NCBI GenBank assembly: GCA_014376765.1
Contig: JACMQX010000066.1
Coordinates: 1 to 47,275, forward strand
Length of the DNA: 47,275 nt
DNA from: Ramlibacter sp.
GTDB taxonomy: Bacteria; Pseudomonadota; Gammaproteobacteria; Burkholderiales; Burkholderiaceae_C
Direction: 5' to 3'
Below, in pieces: positions 13,963-21,957 of the stretch. A program made the position numbers and the translations under genes. The notes beneath the pieces were generated by a model. That model did no database searches, was not told the DNA's origin, and was given only the letters and a program-made list of their open reading frames with translations. The stretch's first letter is position 1. Each line of letters starts with the position of its first letter.

Positions 13963-14526
13963 ATGCTCAACTTCAGAAGAATGCGCGAAAGCGACCTGCA
14001 CAAGGTACTGGACTGGCGCGTCAAGCCCGATATTGCCCAGTTCATGCTGACCGAAGTGGCCTACGACATGGAGCGCCAGCGCCGCTGGTTCGAGCGCATT
14101 GACGCGTCGCCCAACGACGAATACTGGATCATCGAGAGCGACCGCACCCCGGTGGGCGTGTTGAGCCTGTCGGAGATCGACCGCACCAACCGCCACGCCA
14201 CATGGGGTCTGTACCTGGGCGAAAAAATGAACACGCCGGTCGGCGGCATGATCCCGGTCTATTTTTACAATTACGTGTTCGCCCGGGCCGACCTGAACCT
14301 GCACAAACTGCACGGCAAGGTCCTGGAGAACAACACCAGCATGCTCAGGATGCACGAGACCTGCGGCTACCGCCAGGTTGGCGTCCACAAGGACCATGTG
14401 CTGCGCGACGGAAAATTCATGGACGTGTATGTGGTCGAGCTGCTGCGCGACACCTGGCTGGCCCAGGCCAGGCGGTTTGCCCGGCACACCGCTGAATTTG
14501 AAACCCGTGCAGCGGCGGGAAATTGA
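13963..14526 (+). CDS. pseH: PseH-like N-acyltransferase (GNAT)
   Basis: PseH N-acetylates the 4-amino group of the UDP-altrosamine intermediate. This 187-residue RimJ/RimL-like GNAT protein has FRRMRESDLHKVLDWR at the start, WGLYLGEKMNTPVGG near the acyl-CoA site and GKVLENNTSMLRMHETCGY in the last third, as in PseH. ATG 13963 is chosen because AGGA lies eight bases upstream; ATG 13948 would add five residues. It stands directly before the ACP cassette. It, or another transferase, could therefore use an acyl-ACP rather than acetyl-CoA; the sequence does not settle this. Confidence 0.88.
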   Translation: MLNFRRMRESDLHKVLDWRVKPDIAQFMLTEVAYDMERQRRWFERIDASPNDEYWIIESDRTPVGVLSLSEIDRTNRHATWGLYLGEKMNTPVGGMIPVYFYNYVFARADLNLHKLHGKVLENNTSMLRMHETCGYRQVGVHKDHVLRDGKFMDVYVVELLRDTWLAQARRFARHTAEFETRAAAGN

Positions 14527-14587
14527 AATTGATTTGCCAAACGAGCTGACGACCCATGACACATGTTTTTTCTCTAAAAGGTACGGG

Positions 14588-14890
14588 ATGGTAGAACGGC
14601 CACAGATTCTGGCGCTGGTGTTGACGGCTGTGCAGGCGCTCAACGAAGAGCGTCCCGCCGATGAGCAGCTTGCGCTGTCGGAGGGCACCCTGCTGTTCGG
14701 CGATGGCGCCGAACTCGACTCGCTGTCCCTGGTGTCGGTAATCGTTGACATCGAGACTGCCGTCACCGACCAGTTCAATGAGCCCATCAGCCTGACGGAC
14801 GACCGCGCCATGAGCCGCGCCGTGTCGCCCTTCACCCACGTGGCGGCGCTGGTGGACTACATCCACGAGTTGCTGTCGGAGAAAGCATGA
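14588..14890 (+). CDS. Acyl carrier protein, first copy
   Basis: This small acidic protein of 100 residues has the 4'-phosphopantetheine attachment motif LDSLSLVSVI, with Ser45 as the carrier serine. Such proteins hold growing acyl chains as thioesters. ATG 14588 is chosen because AAAAGG lies just upstream; the longer open frame overlaps pseH. It follows an AT-rich 61-base gap and overlaps the next gene by four bases. It differs strongly from the second ACP at 20350, so the two probably carry different units. Confidence 0.85.
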   Translation: MVERPQILALVLTAVQALNEERPADEQLALSEGTLLFGDGAELDSLSLVSVIVDIETAVTDQFNEPISLTDDRAMSRAVSPFTHVAALVDYIHELLSEKA

Positions 14891-15597
14891 CTGATTACGC
14901 CGGCAGGATCGTCCTTGTCACGGGCAGCAGCCGGGGTGTGGGCCGGGAGATCGCCGGGCATTTCCTGGCTGGCGGCGCCACGGTGCTGGGCCTGGCGCGA
15001 GGCGAAGCCGGCATCACGCACGACAGCTATCACCACATTCAGGTCGATCTGGCCGATGCTGCCGCCATCACCACCGCCTTCATGGCCGTGCGCAAGCTGG
15101 TGCCGCGGGTCGACATCGTCATCAACAACGCGGCGGTGCTCACCTCGCAGTACGCCATGATCATGCCGCCGGCCGCCGCGCAGGCCATGGTCAACGTCAA
15201 CCTGCTGGCACCCTTCCTGGTCTCGCGCGAAGCAGCCAAGCTGATGCGCAAGACCAAGTGGGGCCGCATCATCAACATCGGCTCCATGGCAGCCAGCCTG
15301 GAGCCGGTGGGTGACTCGGTCTATGCCGCCTGCAAGGCCGGCCTGTCCACGCTGGCCAATGTCATGGCCAAGGAGTTCGGCTCGTTCAACGTCACCTGCA
15401 ACACCCTGGCGATCACCGCGATTGACAGCGACATGCTCAGCCAGCTGCCGCGCGACAAGATCGAGGCCATCATCGCGGCGCTGCCGATCCCGCGCTTTGC
15501 GCAGGCCGATGACATCCTCAACGTCATCGACTTTTTCGCCGCCGAGCGCAGCAGCTACATCACGGCCCAGACTGTGTTCCTGGGAGGCGTGAATTGA
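14887..15597 (+). CDS. SDR family 3-oxoacyl-ACP reductase (FabG-like)
   Basis: A 236-residue short-chain dehydrogenase. It has the NAD(P) motif TGSSRGVG (12-19), NNAAVL and the catalytic set Ser133, Tyr146 and Lys150 (YAACK). The closest known role is reduction of 3-oxoacyl-ACP to 3-hydroxyacyl-ACP, which fits its position right behind an ACP with overlapping start (ATGA). A sugar substrate cannot be ruled out from the sequence. Confidence 0.82.
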   Translation: MTDYAGRIVLVTGSSRGVGREIAGHFLAGGATVLGLARGEAGITHDSYHHIQVDLADAAAITTAFMAVRKLVPRVDIVINNAAVLTSQYAMIMPPAAAQAMVNVNLLAPFLVSREAAKLMRKTKWGRIINIGSMAASLEPVGDSVYAACKAGLSTLANVMAKEFGSFNVTCNTLAITAIDSDMLSQLPRDKIEAIIAALPIPRFAQADDILNVIDFFAAERSSYITAQTVFLGGVN

Positions 15598-16307
15598 CGT
15601 CACCCGATGCCGCGCTGCGACAGATCGATGAAGGGCTGTGGCAGGTCGCAGCGGGTGTTTTCACTTCCAACTGCTACATCCACTGCGCGCCCGGCCCAGC
15701 CACCTGCGTGCTGATTGACCCGGGGCTCGACCCGCAGGGGATAGACGCCCATCTGGCAGCGCTTGGCCGCACGCCCGCCGCGGTGCTCTGCACCCACGGT
15801 CACTTTGACCATGTGGGCGGGGCCTCCTACTTTCAGGAAAAGTACGGCGTGCCTGTCTACCTGCCGCAGGCTGACATCAAGACCATGAAAGCCTCGAACT
15901 TTTTGCTGATGGCGCTGAAAATTCCCAAGCGCATCACGCTGCCCGAGGTCACGCCGGTCAACCCGATCAACCCCGTCACGGCCGGGCAAGCTGAACCTGT
16001 AGAGGTAGAGGTAGAGGCAGGCGGCGCCCGCTACACCTACCTGCCCTGCGCCGGCCATACACCGGGCAGCTGCCTCATCCGCAGCGGCGACTACGTTTTT
16101 TCGGGCGACTCGCTGTACGCCCGTGGCGTGGGCCTGTCGCATTTGCCGGGCGAAGACCGCGCGCTGTTGCGGGCCAACATCCGCGCCCTGATGGACACCT
16201 TGCCCGCCGGCGTGATGATCTGCCCCGGCCATGGCCCCACCGCCCCGTTCGGCGACATTTGCCGCGAAAATCAGGCCTTGCTGGAATTCCTCCAGGCCAC
16301 TGATTGA
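15594..16307 (+). CDS. MBL-fold metallo-hydrolase (glyoxalase II-like)
   Basis: This 237-residue metallo-beta-lactamase-fold protein has the metal motif HGHFDH (His68, His70, Asp72, His73), a later AGHTPGS histidine, FSGDS with the bridging aspartate and CPGHGPTAP with the last histidine. Glyoxalase II-like members hydrolyse thioesters, so release or editing of acyl-ACP or acyl-CoA is a reasonable guess, not shown. The start is TTG 15594, overlapping the reductase stop by four bases, with GGGAGG at 15583-15588. A short GTAGAG triplication at 15999-16016 encodes Val-Glu repeats. Confidence 0.85.
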   Translation: MTSPDAALRQIDEGLWQVAAGVFTSNCYIHCAPGPATCVLIDPGLDPQGIDAHLAALGRTPAAVLCTHGHFDHVGGASYFQEKYGVPVYLPQADIKTMKASNFLLMALKIPKRITLPEVTPVNPINPVTAGQAEPVEVEVEAGGARYTYLPCAGHTPGSCLIRSGDYVFSGDSLYARGVGLSHLPGEDRALLRANIRALMDTLPAGVMICPGHGPTAPFGDICRENQALLEFLQATD

Positions 16308-16332
16308 GCCTTACGCAGGCTGCGCCAACTCC

Positions 16333-17355
16333 ATGACCGCTTTACCTCCCTCCGGCATCGGCATCACAGGCGTAGGCCACCGCCTGCCTGCCTTCATTGA
16401 AGACAACGAGACCCTGTGCCGCAACCTGGATGTGACGCCTGAATGGATCATCGAGAAAACCGGTATCCAGCGGCGCTACCTTGCGGGGCCAGAGGAGAGT
16501 GCGTCACAGTACGCGCTGGACGCCTCGCTCAAAGCCATCCAGCGTGCCGGCATCGCCGCGCAGGAGATCGACCTCATCATCGCCTGCACCTTCTCGGCCG
16601 ACTACCTGTTCCCGCCGCTGTCGGCCAAGGTCCACAAGGACCTGGGGCTTCGCGGCGGCCAGATCTTTGACCTGCAGGCCAACTGCGCCGGCTTTGTCAG
16701 CGGCCTCACCGCCGCAAGCGACCGCATGCGCGTTGACCCGTCCATTCGCAACGCGCTCGTGATCGGCGTGGAGATGAACAGCCGGGTGATCGACCGGGCC
16801 GACGTCAACAGCGCGATCTACCACAGCGACGGCGCAGGTGCGGCGGTGCTGGGCCGCACGGCCGGCGCGGGCATCATCGCCTCATCTTTTCACACCGACA
16901 GTTCCAACTACGAGTCGGTGCGGGTGCGCGGCGGCGGCTCGTCGTTCCCGCTGCGCGGGCGCCAGTTCGACCCGGCGGTGGACCAGATGGAGCTCAACGG
17001 CATTGCCACCTGGAAGCAGGCCATCACCCACCTGCCCACCGTCATCAGGAGCGCCTTTGCCAAGGCCGGGCATGCGCCGCAAGAGGCGGACTTCCTCATC
17101 TTCCACCAGGCCAACCTGCGCCTGATCGAATACCTGATGCAAAAGATGAAGTTTGACTTTGCAAAAACCTACATGAATGTGCAGGACATCGGGAACACCG
17201 GCGCGGCGTCTGTGGCCATTGCCCTGAGCGAGGCCTGGGAAAAGGGCCTGCTGAAAAAAGATGGCCTGCTGGCGCTGGCCGCCGTCGGCGCCGGCTTCAA
17301 CTTTGGCGCCAGCGTGTGGCACTGGGCCATGGATCCACCGGGGGAGCTTGCATGA
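16333..17355 (+). CDS. 3-oxoacyl-ACP synthase III (KAS III/FabH family)
   Basis: KAS III enzymes join an acyl-CoA starter to malonyl-ACP. The full Cys-His-Asn triad is present: Cys118 in QANCAGFV, His258 in FHQANLRLIE and Asn288 in IGNTGAAS. The length of 340 residues is near the usual 320. ATG 16333 is chosen; the longer open frame overlaps the hydrolase gene. With the reductases and the MaoC domain nearby it could make a four-carbon or similar chain. A primary fabH would normally sit with plsX and fabD, so this is an accessory copy. Confidence 0.9.
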   Translation: MTALPPSGIGITGVGHRLPAFIEDNETLCRNLDVTPEWIIEKTGIQRRYLAGPEESASQYALDASLKAIQRAGIAAQEIDLIIACTFSADYLFPPLSAKVHKDLGLRGGQIFDLQANCAGFVSGLTAASDRMRVDPSIRNALVIGVEMNSRVIDRADVNSAIYHSDGAGAAVLGRTAGAGIIASSFHTDSSNYESVRVRGGGSSFPLRGRQFDPAVDQMELNGIATWKQAITHLPTVIRSAFAKAGHAPQEADFLIFHQANLRLIEYLMQKMKFDFAKTYMNVQDIGNTGAASVAIALSEAWEKGLLKKDGLLALAAVGAGFNFGASVWHWAMDPPGELA

Positions 17356-18542
17356 TGTTCTCGAACTACGAATCCATCCAGCCGGGCGACAAGCGCTCCC
17401 TGGTCAAAACCATCACCGAGGCCGACGTGCGCCGCTTTGTCGACATGACGGGCGACGACAACCCGCTGCATGTGGACAAGGCCTGGGCCGAAGCCACGCC
17501 ATTCAAGGACATCGTGGTTCACGGCATGCTGGGCGCGTCATTCATCTCTACTGTCATCGGCACCCGCCTGCCGGGCCCTGGCGCGCTGTGGGTGTCGCAG
17601 CAAATGGATTTTTTGCTGCCGGTGCGGTTGGGCGACGAGCTCACCATCACCTGTGAAGTGCTCAAGAAGCACGATGGCGAGCGCCTGCTCGATCTCGAGA
17701 CGCTGATCACCAACCAGCATGGCCAGCGCGTACTGTCCGGCCGCGGCAAGGTCAAGCTGCTGGCCACGCCCGGCGCGTCGGCTGAAGCCGCCGCGCCTGA
17801 GCGGCGCATGGTGGCCGTGGTCACGGGCGGCGCAGGCGGCATCGGCCAGGCGATTTGCGGCCAGCTTGCTGCGGCAGGCTACGCGGTGGTGGTCAACTAT
17901 GCCAGCCGCGCCGATGCGGCCTCTGCCGTGGTCGCGCGCATCACACAGGCTGGAGGCCGGGCCCTTGCAGTGCAAGCCGATGTGGCCAGCGACGCTGGCG
18001 TGGCCAAGCTGTATGAAGCCACCACCGGCGAATTCGGCGGCGCAGGCGTGCTGGTCAACAACGCCTCGCTGCATGTCAATGCCAAACCTTTCCTCTCGGC
18101 CTCATGGGCCGATGTGCAGCAGCACCTTGACGTACAGGCCCGCGCAGCATTCCTGCTGGCGCAGCGCTTTGCGCCCGACATGGCAGCACGCAAGTGGGGC
18201 CGCATTGTGAACATCACCTCCCAGGTCACGCAGGCGCTGCCGACGCCGGGCTGGCTGGGCTACACGCTGGGCAAGTCGGCACTGGCGTCGCTTACCCGCT
18301 CCATGGCGGTGGAGCTGGGTGCAAGCGGGATCACCGTCAACGCAGTGGCGCCGGGCATGACCGACACGCGGCTGATCGGCGCCATCCCGGAGAAGGTGCA
18401 GATGATGACGGCGCGCCAGACGCCCCTGCGCCGCCTGGCCACGCCGGCTGACGTGGCCGCAGCAGTGTGCTACCTGGTGTCTGACGCAGGCGCCTTTGTC
18501 ACCGGCCAGGAATTGAACGTCAACGGCGGGATGGTGATGTAA
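17352..18542 (+). CDS. MaoC dehydratase-ketoreductase fusion protein
   Basis: A two-domain protein of about 396 residues. Residues 1-140 form a MaoC/PhaJ-type hot-dog domain with the hydratase motif GDDNPLH (Asp35, His40) and the following IVVHGML. Residues 152-396 form an SDR reductase with TGGAGGIG (158-165), NNAS, Ser290, Tyr304 and Lys308. Together they could reduce a 3-oxoacyl-ACP and reversibly dehydrate it to a trans-2-enoyl-ACP. The start is ATGATG at 17352, overlapping the KAS III stop. No enoyl reductase is nearby, so the chain would stay hydroxylated or unsaturated. MaoC-FabG fusions exist elsewhere but this setting is unusual. Confidence 0.88.
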   Translation: MMFSNYESIQPGDKRSLVKTITEADVRRFVDMTGDDNPLHVDKAWAEATPFKDIVVHGMLGASFISTVIGTRLPGPGALWVSQQMDFLLPVRLGDELTITCEVLKKHDGERLLDLETLITNQHGQRVLSGRGKVKLLATPGASAEAAAPERRMVAVVTGGAGGIGQAICGQLAAAGYAVVVNYASRADAASAVVARITQAGGRALAVQADVASDAGVAKLYEATTGEFGGAGVLVNNASLHVNAKPFLSASWADVQQHLDVQARAAFLLAQRFAPDMAARKWGRIVNITSQVTQALPTPGWLGYTLGKSALASLTRSMAVELGASGITVNAVAPGMTDTRLIGAIPEKVQMMTARQTPLRRLATPADVAAAVCYLVSDAGAFVTGQELNVNGGMVM

Positions 18543-20357
18543 GTGGAGCCTGCCAATCCACCAGCCGCAGGGCAAACAGAGGCACAGGCAAAGGCTGCCC
18601 TGCTCGATCCCGCGCTGTCCATGACGCAGCTGCTGCAGGCGCTCAAGGCGCTGGAGGCGGGCGGCAGGCTGTCCCGCCCGCTCCGCCTGGGCATCTCCTC
18701 ATCGGTCACGGCTGAACTGCTGGGCACCTACCTGCGCAAGCAGGCGGCCCTGAACGGCGTGAAGCTGGAGCTGGTGCAGGGGAACTATGACGACCTGCTG
18801 GGCGACATGCAGCGCTTTTCGGCTGACGGTGTCCCGCAGGCAGTCGTCATTCCCTTTCTCGACACCCTGTTGCCCGCGCTGGAAGCCAGCCTCGGCGGCC
18901 TGGACCCGGAGCTGGTGCGGGACCGGCAGGCGCAGTGGCGATCGCAACTGCAGCTGGCTTTGAAGGCCGGCGCTGCGCTGCAGGCCATCTACATCAGCAC
19001 CTTTCACCGCATGACCGTGTCGCCCGACCCGTCGGCGCCCGACGCGGTAGACCTGCTGGTGGACGGCCTCAATGCCGCGCTGCGCGAGGAAGCCGCCATG
19101 CACCCGCAGGTGCGCCTGATCGACGCGCAAAAGCTGCTGGCCTCCGTCGGCGCACAGGCGGCCTTTGTCCCGCGCTTTTACTACCGCGCCAAGGCGCCCT
19201 ATTCAGCGCGCTACTTCGATGCCTTCGCGGCCGCAGTGGCCTCGGCCTCACGCGGCTTTGGCAGCTACTTCTACAAGGTGCTGGCCCTTGACTGCGACAA
19301 CACGCTGTGGGGCGGCATCGTGGGGGAGGATGGCGTGGCCGGAATCAAGCTGGGCCCGCACGACTACCCCGGTAATATCTTCTGGCATGCGCAGCAGCTG
19401 ATCGCCCAGCTGGAACGCAGCGGCGTGTTGCTGTGCCTGTGCACCAAAAACAATGCGGCGGATGTAGAGGAGGTGCTGGCCGGGCACCCGTGCATGGTGC
19501 TCAAGCCGGCGCAGATCGTGGCGCGCCGCGTCAACTGGTCAGACAAGGCGCAAAACCTGCGCGAGCTGGCAGCCGAGCTCAACCTGGGCCTTGACAGCTT
19601 TGTTTTCCTGGACGATTCGGACTTTGAATGCGCAGCCGTGCGCAGCCAGTTGCCCCAGGTGCATACCGTGCAGGTGCCAAAGAACCTGCCCGACTACCCA
19701 CGCGTGCTGGGTGAGATCAGCCAGCTCTTCCTGGGTGCAGGCGTCTCTGGCGAGAGCCGTTCCAAGACGCAGCAGTACCAGCAGCGGGAGGCCGGCGCCG
19801 CCGCGCAGGCCGAGTTCGCGTCGCAGGAGGACTACCTGCATTCGCTCAAGCTGCAGGCCCTGCTGAGCCTGAATACGCACGCCTCGGCGGCGCGCATCAG
19901 CGAGCTGAGCCAGAAGTCCAACCAGTTCAACCTGACCACCCGGCGCTACAGCCAGGCAGAAATCGCCGGGCACATGAACGGACCGGCCAGCGCCGTCTAC
20001 TCGCTGGTGGTGCGCGACCGTTTTGGCGACGCGGGCCTCACCGGCGTGGTCGTCATGCGCTATGCCGGCCGCTCGGCGCATGTGGAGGCCTTCTACATGA
20101 GTTGCCGCGTCATCGGCCGGGGGGTGGAGTACTCGATCTGGAACCGCATTTGCGAACAGGCCGCCGCGCGGGGCTGTGACGAGCTGCTGGCCGAGTACAT
20201 CCCCAGCGCGAAAAACATGCTGGTGGCCAGGTTTTTTGACGATCTGGGCATGCAGCGGCTGGACGGCGGTGGGCATGCGCCCGTGGTGAAATACAGGCTG
20301 GCCCTGCCCGCCACCGGCCTCACGAACAGAAATTGGATCGAATTTATTTATGCTTGA
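18543..20357 (+). CDS. FkbH-like HAD-IIIC protein
   Basis: FkbH-type proteins take a three-carbon unit from 1,3-bisphosphoglycerate, remove the phosphate and load a glyceryl group on an ACP. This one has 604 residues in three parts: an N-terminal SGNH-like region (about 45-235), a HAD phosphatase domain and a GNAT-like C-terminal domain (about 430-600). The HAD domain has Asp250, Asp252 and Thr254 in LDCDNTLWGG, TKNN at 301-304 and FLDDSDFE at 355-362. The start is GTG 18543, directly after the previous stop. Its stop overlaps the second ACP by eight bases, making that ACP its likely partner. Confidence 0.88.
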   Translation: MEPANPPAAGQTEAQAKAALLDPALSMTQLLQALKALEAGGRLSRPLRLGISSSVTAELLGTYLRKQAALNGVKLELVQGNYDDLLGDMQRFSADGVPQAVVIPFLDTLLPALEASLGGLDPELVRDRQAQWRSQLQLALKAGAALQAIYISTFHRMTVSPDPSAPDAVDLLVDGLNAALREEAAMHPQVRLIDAQKLLASVGAQAAFVPRFYYRAKAPYSARYFDAFAAAVASASRGFGSYFYKVLALDCDNTLWGGIVGEDGVAGIKLGPHDYPGNIFWHAQQLIAQLERSGVLLCLCTKNNAADVEEVLAGHPCMVLKPAQIVARRVNWSDKAQNLRELAAELNLGLDSFVFLDDSDFECAAVRSQLPQVHTVQVPKNLPDYPRVLGEISQLFLGAGVSGESRSKTQQYQQREAGAAAQAEFASQEDYLHSLKLQALLSLNTHASAARISELSQKSNQFNLTTRRYSQAEIAGHMNGPASAVYSLVVRDRFGDAGLTGVVVMRYAGRSAHVEAFYMSCRVIGRGVEYSIWNRICEQAAARGCDELLAEYIPSAKNMLVARFFDDLGMQRLDGGGHAPVVKYRLALPATGLTNRNWIEFIYA

Positions 20358-20589
20358 CCAGGACCGCCTCCGCAACGTCATAGCCACTGTGCTCAATGTG
20401 GACCCGGCCCTCATCGGCCCGGACGCAAGCAGCGACACCATCGAGTCCTGGGACTCGCTGCGGCACATGAACCTGGTCCTGGCGCTGGAAGAGGAATTTG
20501 GCGTGTCGCTGCCTGATGAAGACGCGGCCAACGCCACCTCCTACCCCTTGCTGGTGGTGGTGCTGCAAGAGCTGCTGCAGGCGCCCTGA
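20350..20589 (+). CDS. Acyl carrier protein, second copy
   Basis: A 79-residue ACP with the carrier serine Ser36 in the motif SWDSLRHMNLVLALEEEFG, a good match to stand-alone ACPs paired with FkbH and AMP-ligases. Its start lies inside the end of the FkbH gene and its stop shares one base with the ligase start (TGATG). That places it between its probable loading partners. It has little resemblance to the first ACP outside the serine motif. Confidence 0.9.
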   Translation: MLDQDRLRNVIATVLNVDPALIGPDASSDTIESWDSLRHMNLVLALEEEFGVSLPDEDAANATSYPLLVVVLQELLQAP

Positions 20590-21950
20590 TGGACTGGCTC
20601 ATCGCGCGATTCGCCCAGGCACCTGATCACCTGGCCTTCATCCACCGGGACCGCCAGGTGTCCTATGGTGAGGTGCTGCGCACGATCGAGGGCTTCACCA
20701 CCCAGCTGCGCCAGGCCGGCATCGCGCAGGGCGAACGCGTGGTGGTGCTGGGCGACTACTCGCCCGAAGTGTTCTGCCTGTACTTTGCGCTCGCGCTGCA
20801 AGGCGCCATCCTGGTGCCGCTCACGCGCGAGTCGGTGGTGGAAGAAGAGGTGGCGCTCGGGGTGTGCGGCTGCGACTGGTTCATCGAGTTCGCAGGTGAT
20901 TCCACGCAGGCGGCCATCACCCGCCGCAGCATCCCGCTGGACAACCCGCTGCTCACCGAGTTTCGCAACAGGCACCATCCTGGCCTGGTGTTGTTTTCGT
21001 CTGGTTCCACCGGCAAGCCCAAGGGCATCCTCTACGACTTCAACCGCATCGCCGAAAAATTCCGCAAGCAGCGCGAGCCGGTGGTGGCGATTCCGTTTTT
21101 GATGATCGACCACTTCGGCGGCATCAACACCATCCTGGCCATTACCTCGAGCCTGGGCACCGTGGTGACCGTGGCCGACCGGTCGGTGGCCAGCATCTGC
21201 CGCGCGATTGAAAAATACAAGGTGGAGCTGCTGCCCACCACACCGTCTTTCCTGACCCTGCTGATGGCCTCGCGGTTGAACCAGCAGTTTGACCTGAGCT
21301 CGCTCAAGCGCATCAGCTACGGCACGGAGGTCATGCCCCAGTCCACGCTGGACCGGGTACGCGCGGCATTTCCGGATGCACAACTGCTGCAGACCTACGG
21401 TCTGTCGGAAGTGGGCGTGTTGCGCTCGCAATCGCGGCCCGATGGCTCCCTGTGGGTGCGGCTGGGCGGGCCCGGCTTTGAGACCCGGGTGGTGGACGGT
21501 ATTTTGTGGATCAAGTCCGAGTTCGCGATGGAGGGCTACCTCAACGCGCCTTCCGAGTTTGACAGCGAGGGCTGGTTCAACACGCGCGACCGCGTCGAGG
21601 TGGACGGCGAGTTCTTTCGCATCCTGGGCCGCACCACCGACATCATCAATGTGGGCGGCCAGAAGGTTTATCCGGCAGAGGTGGAAGACTTCCTGCTGCA
21701 GCTGGACAACATTGTGGACGTGGCGGTGTACGGCGAGCCCAACTCCCTGCTAGGCCAGCTGGTGGTGGCGAAGGTGCAGCTGGCAACGCCCGAGCCGGCC
21801 GACCAGCTCAAGCGCCGCATTCGCCAGGCGTGTCATGGCAAGCTCACTGCCTTCAAGATTCCGGGCAAGGTGATTGTCTCGGAGGAGCCGCTGTATTCAG
21901 TGCGGCAAAAGAAAATGCGCTCGGCCTCTGTAGCCGCCACGAAAGGATGA
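20589..21950 (+). CDS. AMP-dependent acyl ligase (ANL superfamily)
   Basis: This 453-residue adenylating enzyme has FSSGSTGKPKG (A3, about 136-146), TYGLSEVG (A5), GWFNTRDRVE (A7), GRTTDIINVGGQKVYPAEVE (A8) and a modified A10 region, SVRQKKMR. Such enzymes activate a carboxylic acid with ATP and pass it to CoA or a carrier protein. The position behind the second ACP suggests loading of that ACP. The usual proline-x-x-x-glycine-lysine of A10 is changed, but lysines remain. The substrate acid cannot be read from the sequence by eye. Confidence 0.87.
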   Translation: MDWLIARFAQAPDHLAFIHRDRQVSYGEVLRTIEGFTTQLRQAGIAQGERVVVLGDYSPEVFCLYFALALQGAILVPLTRESVVEEEVALGVCGCDWFIEFAGDSTQAAITRRSIPLDNPLLTEFRNRHHPGLVLFSSGSTGKPKGILYDFNRIAEKFRKQREPVVAIPFLMIDHFGGINTILAITSSLGTVVTVADRSVASICRAIEKYKVELLPTTPSFLTLLMASRLNQQFDLSSLKRISYGTEVMPQSTLDRVRAAFPDAQLLQTYGLSEVGVLRSQSRPDGSLWVRLGGPGFETRVVDGILWIKSEFAMEGYLNAPSEFDSEGWFNTRDRVEVDGEFFRILGRTTDIINVGGQKVYPAEVEDFLLQLDNIVDVAVYGEPNSLLGQLVVAKVQLATPEPADQLKRRIRQACHGKLTAFKIPGKVIVSEEPLYSVRQKKMRSASVAATKG

Positions 21951-21957
21951 CCCGGCC

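Noticed and set aside
15999..16016. Three GTAGAG copies as a phase-variation repeat
   Set aside because: Six-base units keep the reading frame and only add Val-Glu residues, so they would not switch the gene on and off.
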